Part shown: positions 33,462 through 40,724 of the stretch, in pieces | How positions within the stretch are numbered: the stretch's first letter is position 1 | Layout of the letters: the number at the start of each line of letters is the position of its first letter | DNA from: CAYJFK01 sp964369475 | GTDB taxonomy: Bacteria > Bacillota > Clostridia > Oscillospirales > Feifaniaceae | Direction of reading: 5' to 3' | Assembly: GCA_964369475.1 (NCBI GenBank) | Contig: CAYJFK010000010.1 | Span: 1 to 49,141 of the forward strand | DNA: 49,141 nt | The notes under the pieces: model-generated | Database searches by the model: none | Seen by the model: only the letters and a program-made list of their open reading frames with translations | Told to the model about the DNA's origin: nothing | Program-made: the position numbers and the translations under genes

Positions 33462-34445
33462 ATGAGTGAAAATAACAAATTATTAGAAATAAATAACCTT
33501 AGCATACGTTATGTCACAGATAATGGCGTTGTAGCGGCTGTAACTAATGTTTCTCTGTCGGTAGACCGTGGTACGACTCTTGGAATAGTCGGCGAAACAG
33601 GTGCCGGCAAGACAACGACAGCGCTTGGCATACTAAACTTAGTTCCAAATCCTCCGGGCGAGATATACAGCGGCGAAATTCTCTATGACGGCAAAAATAT
33701 TTTGGACATGCCAACAGCCGAAATCCGCAGTATCAGAGGTTCAGAGATTAGCATGATATATCAAGATCCCATGACCTCTCTAAACCCTGTTATGACGGTC
33801 GGAGAGCAAATTCAAGAGGTCGTTTTGCTTCATAACAAGATAAGCCAAGCAGAGGCTTTAGAGCGTGCAATGGAAATGATGGAGATGGTTGGAATCTCAG
33901 GCGATAGGCACATTGAGTATCCCCACCAATTCTCAGGCGGCATGAAACAGCGTATAGTTATAGCCATGGCACTTGCATGTGAGCCTTCCCTGCTCTTAGC
34001 GGACGAGCCTACATCAGCTCTCGATGTAACGATACAGGCACAGGTGCTTGACGTTATCGCCGAGCTAAAGAACAAGTTTAACACAGCCATGATACTTGTA
34101 ACGCACGACCTTGGCGTTGTTGCCGAAACATGCGACTTTGTATCTATAATGTACGCAGGTGAAATAGTTGAGCACGGCTCGACACAGCAAATATTCGAAA
34201 ACCCAAGCCATCCCTACACAGTAGGACTTTTCGGTTCTATTCCAAAGCTTTACGACGATGTGGATAGACTTATTCCGATCGATGGACTAATGCCCGACCC
34301 AACAGATTTGCCTGCGGGTTGCAACTTTAGCCCAAGATGTGCTAAATGCATGGATATCTGTAATGTAGAAGCTCCTAAAGAAACAATACTGGAGAGCGGA
34401 CATAAGGTTTCGTGCCATCTGTTTTCACAAGGAGGTATACAGTGA
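33462..34445 (+). CDS. dppD: Peptide ABC importer ATPase, DppD-type with Cys extension (327 aa)
   Basis: Full-length DppD/OppD ATPase. Walker A is GETGAGKTT, Q-loop MIYQDPMTSLNP, signature FSGGMKQRIVIAMA, Walker B LLLADEPTSALD and switch VTHDL. Unlike the ATPases at 23431-25000 it has the C-terminal oligopeptide-type extension with the Cys cluster CNFSPRCAKCMDIC, which in this family can hold an iron-sulfur cluster. Start ATG follows AAAGGAGGA. Its TGA overlaps the GTG start of the next gene. Confidence 0.92.
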   Translation: MSENNKLLEINNLSIRYVTDNGVVAAVTNVSLSVDRGTTLGIVGETGAGKTTTALGILNLVPNPPGEIYSGEILYDGKNILDMPTAEIRSIRGSEISMIYQDPMTSLNPVMTVGEQIQEVVLLHNKISQAEALERAMEMMEMVGISGDRHIEYPHQFSGGMKQRIVIAMALACEPSLLLADEPTSALDVTIQAQVLDVIAELKNKFNTAMILVTHDLGVVAETCDFVSIMYAGEIVEHGSTQQIFENPSHPYTVGLFGSIPKLYDDVDRLIPIDGLMPDPTDLPAGCNFSPRCAKCMDICNVEAPKETILESGHKVSCHLFSQGGIQ

Positions 34446-35413
34446 GTCAGCAACCAATATTAGAAGTAAAAGATTTGTGCAAATATTTTAATACACCTCG
34501 TGGGACTCTGCACGCCGTAGATAAGGTTAACTTTTTTATAAACAGAGGCGAAACATTAGGTGTTGTAGGAGAGTCAGGCTGCGGTAAGAGTACACTCGGC
34601 AGAACACTCCTACACTTAATCCAACCGACTTCAGGTCAAATTTTCTTTGATGGGCAAGATATCTCAAGCCCTGCCAAAAAGGAAATGAGAGAGCTACGAC
34701 AGGATATGCAGATAATATTCCAAGATCCTTTTTCCTCGCTCAATCCAAGACTTACCGTCAGCAAGCTAATATCAGAGCCTTTAAAGGTGTATAACGTCTA
34801 CAACAACCAAAAAGAGTTAGATGCACGAGTTCTTGAGCTGATGGACACAGTAGGACTTGCACGCAGACTGCAAAACAGCTACCCTCACGAGCTCGACGGC
34901 GGCCGTAGACAGCGTATAGGCGTTGCAAGAGCGCTTGCCCTCAACCCTAAGTTTATTGTCTGTGACGAGCCTGTTTCAGCTCTTGACGTATCTATCCAAG
35001 CACAGATTATAAACCTGCTTGGCGACCTACAAAAAGAGCTCGGCCTTACCTACATTTTTATAACGCATGACTTCTCTGTCGTAAAACATATATCGGACAG
35101 AATAGTTGTTATGTATCTTGGAAACGTTATAGAAACAGCCCCGACCAAGGAGTTCTTCGCAAACCCACTTCATCCCTACTCAAAGGCGCTTATATCCGCA
35201 ATCCCCGAGCCTGTATATACAGGCAAGAAGCGCGAGCGCATAGTGCTAAAAGGCGAGATAACATCGCCAATCGAGCCAAAACCGGGATGTAGATTTGCTC
35301 CTCGTTGCAACCACACACAACCATCTTGCATGGAAACAACTCCCGTACTGCAAGATATAGGGGCTGAACATTTTGTAGCATGCCCTTATGCGCTTGAGCT
35401 AAAAGGTCAGTAA
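34442..35413 (+). CDS. dppF: Peptide ABC importer ATPase, DppF-type (323 aa)
   Basis: The second ATPase. I take the GTG at 34442, which overlaps the upstream stop (GTGA) and has AAGGAGGT eight bases before it; a frame extending to 34412 would add ten unsupported residues. Walker A is GESGCGKST, Q-loop IIFQDPFSSLNP and Walker B FIVCDEPVSALD. The signature reads LDGGRRQR instead of LSGGQRQR, with Asp in the Ser position; I recall this variant in clostridial homologues, so it is probably functional. The C-terminal extension has CRFAPRCNHTQPSC. Confidence 0.92.
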   Translation: MSQQPILEVKDLCKYFNTPRGTLHAVDKVNFFINRGETLGVVGESGCGKSTLGRTLLHLIQPTSGQIFFDGQDISSPAKKEMRELRQDMQIIFQDPFSSLNPRLTVSKLISEPLKVYNVYNNQKELDARVLELMDTVGLARRLQNSYPHELDGGRRQRIGVARALALNPKFIVCDEPVSALDVSIQAQIINLLGDLQKELGLTYIFITHDFSVVKHISDRIVVMYLGNVIETAPTKEFFANPLHPYSKALISAIPEPVYTGKKRERIVLKGEITSPIEPKPGCRFAPRCNHTQPSCMETTPVLQDIGAEHFVACPYALELKGQ

Positions 35414-35507
35414 AGTTTAAGCAGCGCTTTAGCACATGCAGTGATCTGCCTTCCTTTTGGAAAGTGACTAAAGCGAGCGCAGATACTCAAACGTTATATT
35501 ATACAAA

Positions 35508-35664
35508 AAGGGACTGCTTAATAAGTCTCGCTTCAAAAAATAATGCAAAAAGAAACCTCTGGAAACAGGCAAAATGCGCCCTGATTTCAGAGGTTTCTTA
35601 TTTTTAGTTTGTAAATTATTTTGTGCATTGTGCCGGTTGGCTATAACTTATTAAACAGCCCCTT
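35508..35664. mobile_element. MITE-like inverted-repeat element (157 bp)
   Basis: Terminal arms AAGGGACTGCTTAATAAGT and (complement) AAGGGGCTGTTTAATAAGT match at 17 of 19 positions. An inner stem GAAACCTCTG/CAGAGGTTTC (35552-35597) lies within. No gene is encoded. It sits in the 556-bp gap between the peptide importer and the CAP-domain gene. Outside the element the gap contains only a short hairpin (ATCGGT/ACCGAT near 35680) and AT-rich DNA. Confidence 0.7.
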
Positions 35665-35969
35665 GTTGTGGCTTTTTCTATCGGTGTTTTCTACCGATGA
35701 TTTCCCCGCCCATCTTACAACACAAGCGCTTTTGTGCATATTCTGTGAACTTTTTTATGGAAATTCCGTTAAAAGCTAAGTTTATAATTCATCTTTGAAA
35801 AAAATGCTTATTTATTCCATATTTCCACTTTACTATATAGCCGTGTTATGGTAATATTTATTAGTATTCGTTATTTTGAGCCAAAAACAAAAACCTTGCG
35901 ATAAAACAGATATCTCGTGCATTATATTGGTGAAAAGGGAAATTTTATCTATTTTTTGAGGTTAACATA

Positions 35970-36941
35970 ATGAAGAAATTTTTATTTATATTATCATTTA
36001 TAATGCTAATGTCGAGTACCGTTGCCCTTGCAAGCGAGGGTGATCCAATTTATGTCCAACCAAGTAGTGCCAGCATACTTGTCGATTGTGTCGGAAACTC
36101 GCTCAACTCTTATAATATCGGTGGCAACAACTACTTTATGCTTAGAGACATAGCCATGATGATGAGTGGTACATCTGCAATGTTCGAAGTAACTTGGGAC
36201 AGTGATGCCGGTGCAATAAACTTGATTTCCGGCAAAAGTTACACCCCTGTCGGCGGAGAGCTATCGCAAAGCTCAAGCGATGTAAGAGAGGTTTCTCGTA
36301 CAAATGCAACTATATATATAGATGGTTCCCCTATTGCACTAACAACATACAACATCGGCGGCAACAACTACTTTATGCTTAGAGACATCGCAAATTTATT
36401 TGACTTCTCGGTCGTATGGGACAGTGTAGCAAGTAACATTTTAATTGACACGGACAGAAGTTACACATTTGAGCAAGGGCTAAGTAGCTCCCAGTTATTA
36501 AACTATATTGAAGAATACTACTGCTGCATTATAAATACCGTACAGTCGCAAAGTCATAACAGTGCAATTTCAAAAGAAGATGCTTACGAAACCGAGGTTT
36601 TAAGACTTTTGAATAAAGAGCGCATCGCTTTAGGGCTTGTACCTCTCAAAACTACTGCCGAGCATCAAAATGCCGCACAGGTAAGGGCAGACGAAGCGGC
36701 AATCTCGCTTTCGCATACAAGGCCGAATGGCACATCCTTTTCCACCGCCTTTGACGAGGCCGGCATAGAGTCGACATACAGGGGCGAGAACCTTGGTAGC
36801 GGCTATAAGACCCCCGAGAGATTTGTCGATGGACTAATGGACTCAGACGCTCATAGGGAAAACATATTAAACCCCGATTACAGATATGTTGGTATAGGTT
36901 ATAACGAGGATAACTTCTGGTCGCAACTATTTTCTAAGTAA
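35970..36941 (+). CDS. Secreted CAP-domain protein with two stalk domains (323 aa)
   Basis: An extracellular protein. A Sec signal (1-22) is followed by two copper-amine-oxidase-N-like stalk repeats, each containing the identical segment YNIGGNNYFMLRDIA (about 47-61 and 128-142), and then a C-terminal CAP/SCP domain (about 210-323; EVLRLLNKERIALGLVPL, SHTRPNGTSF, GENLGSG, MDSDAHRENILNP). The domain order is common in Clostridia, where such proteins are surface or spore-associated; CAP function is unproven. The end at YNEDNFWSQLFSK is near the normal CAP end. The start has GAGGT nine bases upstream. A duplicated terminator follows. Confidence 0.9.
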   Translation: MKKFLFILSFIMLMSSTVALASEGDPIYVQPSSASILVDCVGNSLNSYNIGGNNYFMLRDIAMMMSGTSAMFEVTWDSDAGAINLISGKSYTPVGGELSQSSSDVREVSRTNATIYIDGSPIALTTYNIGGNNYFMLRDIANLFDFSVVWDSVASNILIDTDRSYTFEQGLSSSQLLNYIEEYYCCIINTVQSQSHNSAISKEDAYETEVLRLLNKERIALGLVPLKTTAEHQNAAQVRADEAAISLSHTRPNGTSFSTAFDEAGIESTYRGENLGSGYKTPERFVDGLMDSDAHRENILNPDYRYVGIGYNEDNFWSQLFSK

Positions 36942-36947
36942 ATTTTT

Positions 36948-36997
36948 TATATAGCTAAAGTCCCCCACAATAAATTGTGGGGGACTTTAGCTATATT
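36948..36997. terminator. Terminator hairpin, left copy of a 50-bp direct duplication
   Basis: TATAGCTAAAGTCCCCCACA and its complement form a stem of about 22 bp with a minimal loop. All 50 bases recur perfectly at 37159-37208. It lies 7 bp after the CAP-protein stop codon. Confidence 0.93.
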
Positions 36998-37158
36998 CAG
37001 CTTGGAGAAAAAGTGTTTTCTCCAAGCTGAGAAATCAGCTAAAGCTGATTTTAACGCCCTCGGGGCGGGAATTTAACGCCAGAGGGCACCCTGATGGTGC
37101 CCCCTCGCCGCTCCCCCTCCTTACGATGGGGCTTGATTTTATGTTTTTCTCCAGTCTG
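36998..37158 (+). repeat. Terminator-associated repeat, copy 5 (161 bp)
   Basis: A complete copy beginning CAGCTTGGAGAAAAAG and ending TTTTTCTCCAGTCTG. It has the 32-bp head hairpin, the AAATCAGC/GCTGATTT hairpin and the GC-rich core, and is nearly identical to copy 1. It is flanked on both sides by the same terminator. Confidence 0.93.
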
Positions 37159-37208
37159 TATATAGCTAAAGTCCCCCACAATAAATTGTGGGGGACTTTA
37201 GCTATATT
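37159..37208. terminator. Terminator hairpin, right copy of the 50-bp duplication
   Basis: Identical to 36948-36997 over 50 bases. It faces the 3' end of the MocA-like gene and probably terminates the molybdenum hydroxylase operon. Confidence 0.93.
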
Positions 37209-37267
37209 GCGCACTATTAAGCGAGCATTTTGCTTATCAATAAAACTACCTTTCATTTCTCCGCCAC

Positions 37268-37837
37268 TTACAAAACATCACTCAATCTGTCTATATCATG
37301 CAGTTCACGCCTATCTGCAACTTCGTAAAAAAAGACCTTGTCTTTACTCGTGCCTTTAATTATTCTCATGCCGCCCATATCTCCCGTAAAGGATAAAAGC
37401 TCATTTTTATATTGGCTCGTAAAAATAGCCGGATTTCCATAGTGCGACTCGCAAGTAACACAACCGAGAGTTTTCCTACTCTTTTCAAACTGCAAAACAA
37501 AGTTTTCGATAGTTTCTTGCCTTAGATATGGTTGATCGCACACTATAAAACAAAACGCTTCGCTCTGTTCGCTACAAGCGGTCAGCCCTAACTTAATGCT
37601 ACTTGAAATGCCAAGATCGCTATTACAGTTTTTTATTACTTTAAAGCCCTCAAGGTGCTCGCTATTCATTATTTCTTCGTACTGAGTTACAATTATTCTT
37701 TCAAAAAACACATCACTTCTCGACGTCTTTTCGACAATATGAAGGTACATAGGCAGCCCGTCGACGACCTCTAAAAGCTTGTTTCGAGTAAATCGTTTGC
37801 TATTACCTGCGGCAAGCAAAATCAAACTTATTTTCAT
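37268..37837 (-). CDS. MocA/MobA-like molybdopterin nucleotidyltransferase (189 aa)
   Basis: An NTP-transferase of the MocA family, which attaches CMP (or GMP) to molybdenum cofactor. Motifs: LLAAGNSKRF..NKLL (7-20, nucleotide-binding LAAGxSxRxxxxK), FIVCDQP (about 102-108, metal-binding Asp) and HYGNPAIF (about 138-145). The usual GDxGGR reads GDMGGM, a possible weakening. It is the last gene of the molybdenum hydroxylase operon. Bacterial xanthine-dehydrogenase-family enzymes need the cytosine dinucleotide form of the cofactor, so this gene fits as their cofactor-finishing enzyme. The start follows TAGGAGAAA. Confidence 0.85.
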   Translation of the reverse strand: MKISLILLAAGNSKRFTRNKLLEVVDGLPMYLHIVEKTSRSDVFFERIIVTQYEEIMNSEHLEGFKVIKNCNSDLGISSSIKLGLTACSEQSEAFCFIVCDQPYLRQETIENFVLQFEKSRKTLGCVTCESHYGNPAIFTSQYKNELLSFTGDMGGMRIIKGTSKDKVFFYEVADRRELHDIDRLSDVL

Positions 37838-37867
37838 AATATTTCTCCTAATTTTCGAGCTATGTGT

Positions 37868-38635
37868 TTACACTTTCAGCATATAATAACTGCCTTTGTA
37901 GTCGATGATCTCGATCTCTCCGTAAATCTTGGAAAACTCTGCCTGAATTTCCGCTCTGCTCACAATGCTCAAATCCAAATCGCACGAGAGCTCGCCGTCC
38001 TTTATGAGGAGCGCACGTGTGCAATATCTAAGAGCGAAATTTGCATCGTGAAAGCTTATCAAAGCGGCCTTTTCTGAAGATAGCACTCTTTTTATGACAT
38101 TCATTATTAAGTGCTTGTTTTGAAAATCAAGGGCAGAGTCGGGCTCGTCAAATATCATGAGCGGTGCATTTTGAACAAGGGCTCTTGCGAGAATAACAAG
38201 CTGTTTTTGTCCTTCGCTAAGTGCGAGAAAGTTTTCATTCTCGCTTTGCTCCATTCCTACTGCTTGTAGTTGGTTTAGAGCCTCTCTCTCCTGCTCTTGA
38301 CTTGTATTTTCAAAGATAGAAAGCCTCGAAGAGTGCCCCATCATAACGACCTCACGCACCGTTAAAGGGAGATTTAAGGAGGATCTCTGCGGAATATAGC
38401 TAATGAGTTCAGCTGCCTTCTTAGCGCTGAGATTTTTTATCTCCATGCCGTCGACAAGACAGCCGCCATCATAGCTTAAAAGTGCGCATATACTCTTTAT
38501 CAGTGTTGTCTTACCTGTGGCATTAGCCCCGAGCAAGGCGCACATTGTTCCTTTTTCAAGAGTGAAACTTATATTCTTCAAGACCTCTTTTTTGCCATAG
38601 CCAAAGCTAAGATTTTTCACCTCAAGCAAGCTCAA
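37868..38635 (-). CDS. FecE/BtuD-type ABC importer ATPase (255 aa)
   Basis: The ATPase of a metal-chelate (FecCD-type) importer. Walker A is GANATGKTT (about 34-42), signature LSEGQKQLVILARA, Walker B LMIFDEPDSALD and switch ISFHD. Translation starts at a TTG that overlaps the permease stop (TTGA), with a GGTGAG-like site upstream. Placed between a binding protein/permease and a molybdenum cofactor enzyme gene, it may import molybdate or tungstate, as MolABC-type systems of this class do; iron or cobalamin remain possible. Confidence 0.87.
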   Translation of the reverse strand: MSLLEVKNLSFGYGKKEVLKNISFTLEKGTMCALLGANATGKTTLIKSICALLSYDGGCLVDGMEIKNLSAKKAAELISYIPQRSSLNLPLTVREVVMMGHSSRLSIFENTSQEQEREALNQLQAVGMEQSENENFLALSEGQKQLVILARALVQNAPLMIFDEPDSALDFQNKHLIMNVIKRVLSSEKAALISFHDANFALRYCTRALLIKDGELSCDLDLSIVSRAEIQAEFSKIYGEIEIIDYKGSYYMLKV

Positions 38636-39612
38636 TACCGCTCACCGCCCTTCATTACCATTACCACCAAGAGAGGCGCACCAATTAGTGACGTTAATAT
38701 GCTTATCGGCACTTCCGATTGACCGATACTCCTTGCAAGGCAGTCTGCAAATAGCAGAATAACAGCCCCTAATATGCCCGAAAAGAACATTACCTTTATG
38801 TCATGCCGACCCTTGGCAAGCCTTACCATGTGCGGCGCTATAAGCCCGATAAAGCTAATGCTTCCCGTAATGCTTACGACACTTGCCACAATAAGCGTTA
38901 CAAGAATCAGCACCGCATTTCGCATACTTTTAACGCTAATGCCGAGCATTTTTGCCTCTCCGCTGTCAAGTGAGAGCATTGTTATTTGCCTGAACAGTTT
39001 AAATGTTAGCACAAGGCATACAACCAAGATAGGCATAACAATAAGGAGCTTTTCAAGCGTGACCGATGAAAAAGAGCCCATTGTCCAAAATTCAAGCCGA
39101 GAGAGCTCGCCTAGTGGGTCTGCGACAAGTTTTAGGAACATCAAGGCGGCACTTGCAAGGGCATTAACAGCGATGCCCGATATAACAAATGTCGACATTT
39201 GTTCATGACGACTCATATTTGTTATGCTCAAAGTTAACATAACAGCGGCTATGCCTCCTAAAAAAGCACTTGTGGCGGTGGTAATAAAACCACCGCCTAT
39301 AACGACTATCGAAATTGCCGCCCCAACACTTGCACCCGAAGAAACACCGATTATATCGGGCGATGCTATCGGGTTTTTGAATAGAGTTTGATATACATAA
39401 CCTCCGACAGAAAGGCAAAAACCTGCCAAAAATGCCATTATCGTTCTTGCAAGCCTAAAGTTGACAAAAACAGCTATTTCAAACTGATCGCCGTTAAGGA
39501 TACCGTCTAAGCTTAGCGGATATTTCCCCGTTACGAGCGACAAAGCAAGCCCTGTTATGCAGAGCAAGATTAAAGCTAAATACAGGTGTTTAGATAAAAA
39601 ATTTCTTTTCAT
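38632..39612 (-). CDS. FecCD-type ABC importer permease (326 aa)
   Basis: An integral-membrane permease with about ten helices of the FecCD/BtuC family. Typical segments: GFCLSVGGYVYQTLFKNPIA (about 60-79, the conserved GxxQxxxxNPLA-like region), DIIGVSSGASVGAA, and SISFIGLIAPHMVR. It begins 4 bp after the binding-protein stop and overlaps the ATPase start by 4 bases, so the three are one unit. Confidence 0.9.
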   Translation of the reverse strand: MKRNFLSKHLYLALILLCITGLALSLVTGKYPLSLDGILNGDQFEIAVFVNFRLARTIMAFLAGFCLSVGGYVYQTLFKNPIASPDIIGVSSGASVGAAISIVVIGGGFITTATSAFLGGIAAVMLTLSITNMSRHEQMSTFVISGIAVNALASAALMFLKLVADPLGELSRLEFWTMGSFSSVTLEKLLIVMPILVVCLVLTFKLFRQITMLSLDSGEAKMLGISVKSMRNAVLILVTLIVASVVSITGSISFIGLIAPHMVRLAKGRHDIKVMFFSGILGAVILLFADCLARSIGQSEVPISILTSLIGAPLLVVMVMKGGERY

Positions 39613-39616
39613 ATTC

Positions 39617-40627
39617 CTATTTTAATGTCGGTTCAAATCCGTAAAACTCGCTATAAAATTCACTCGCTTCCTCCTCAAAGTCGCTGTATGTATAAGCATC
39701 GGGGTGAATTACACTTGCAAGCCAAAGCGAGCCGAGGTAAGACGATGGAAGCGGAGAGTCCCATGCCTCTGTCGTCGAGGGCATTTTGTAGACCTGCGAG
39801 TTCTTAACAGCGTCGAGTTCCTGCAAATATTGGTCTTCTAAAATCTGCTCTACATCGTAAACCGCCTCTGGAGCGATAATGATGTAGTCGGGGTTATAAT
39901 TTATCAGTTGCTCGTATGAAATTATCGCCCAGTAGCTATCTTCAATTCCCTCTGCTACATTAACGGCATTCGAGCTTCTAATTAGAGTGTTTTGAAACAT
40001 ATTAGCCCCTGCCGTAGACAAAAAGTCGCTGTTTCCGGCAAGGTATACCGTCGGGCTTTCCAAGCCCTCAAGCGTAACTTCGAGCGCTTCAAGTTCTTCG
40101 CTCCCTTTGTCGATCATGGCAGTTGCTCTATCCACTGTACCTGTCGCAGTTGCCATCATCATGATAGCCTCGTTTAGAAGCTGCTCGTTTTCGGGATTTA
40201 TGCAAATTGTCTTTATCCCGACAGTCTCGAGTGCCTCTGCTGCGTCTTGCAGTCGCAGCGGAAGTATTACAAGGTCGGGCTCTTGCGTGATAGCTCCCTC
40301 AATGTCAAACTCTTTCATTGTACCAAGCATCGGAAGGCTTGAAATTTCAGGGGCTGCAAGGCTGTATATATTACGCTGATCGGCCTTGTTTTCGACTCCG
40401 ACAAAGCTGTCTTCCAGTCCTAAACCGATAAGACATGACGAAGCGATATAATATCCGCTTATTATGCGCTGTGGTGTCGTTTCAAACTCCACAACCTTAC
40501 CACGATGATCTGTTACGCTGATATTGCCCTCTGTCTCCCCTACTACATCTTCGGAAGGCTCTGCCGAACATGCATATAGCGACATTGTCATTGCTATAAG
40601 TAGCATAAATGCTATTATCTTTTTCAC
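39617..40627 (-). CDS. Metal-chelate/oxyanion-binding lipoprotein, TroA/BtuF-type fold (336 aa)
   Basis: The surface binding protein of the FecCD-type importer. The lipobox is SLYAC (Cys20). Class III binding-protein segments are TDHRGKVVEFETTPQRII, EPDLVILPLRL and YNPDYIIIAPEAV. It lies 97 bp downstream of the molybdenum hydroxylase large subunit with a weak hairpin between them. The context (Mo enzyme before, Mo cofactor enzyme after) makes molybdate or tungstate the favoured ligand, but the family also binds Fe-siderophores and cobalamin and the sequence alone does not decide. Confidence 0.85.
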   Translation of the reverse strand: MKKIIAFMLLIAMTMSLYACSAEPSEDVVGETEGNISVTDHRGKVVEFETTPQRIISGYYIASSCLIGLGLEDSFVGVENKADQRNIYSLAAPEISSLPMLGTMKEFDIEGAITQEPDLVILPLRLQDAAEALETVGIKTICINPENEQLLNEAIMMMATATGTVDRATAMIDKGSEELEALEVTLEGLESPTVYLAGNSDFLSTAGANMFQNTLIRSSNAVNVAEGIEDSYWAIISYEQLINYNPDYIIIAPEAVYDVEQILEDQYLQELDAVKNSQVYKMPSTTEAWDSPLPSSYLGSLWLASVIHPDAYTYSDFEEEASEFYSEFYGFEPTLK

Positions 40628-40679
40628 TTTGTTTGCTCTCTTTCTATTCTTATTTCCTCTAATATTATTACAAAACCAA

Positions 40680-40716
40680 GGGCAAGGTTCTTAAAGCACT
40701 CCTAAAAACCTTGCCC
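40680..40716 (-). terminator. Weak terminator/attenuator between Mo hydroxylase and transporter genes
   Basis: GGGCAAGGTT and AACCTTGCCC form a 10-bp stem with a 17-nt loop. On the minus strand it is followed by TTGGTTTTG, a poor T-run. It may reduce but not block transcription into the transporter genes, or act as an mRNA-stabilising hairpin. Confidence 0.6.
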
Positions 40717-40724
40717 GTTAATCA

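Noticed and set aside
34867..34920. Inactivating change in the signature motif of the DppF-type ATPase (LDGGRRQR)
   Set aside because: All other ATPase motifs are intact, and to my recollection this variant is common in clostridial homologues, so I do not call the gene defective.
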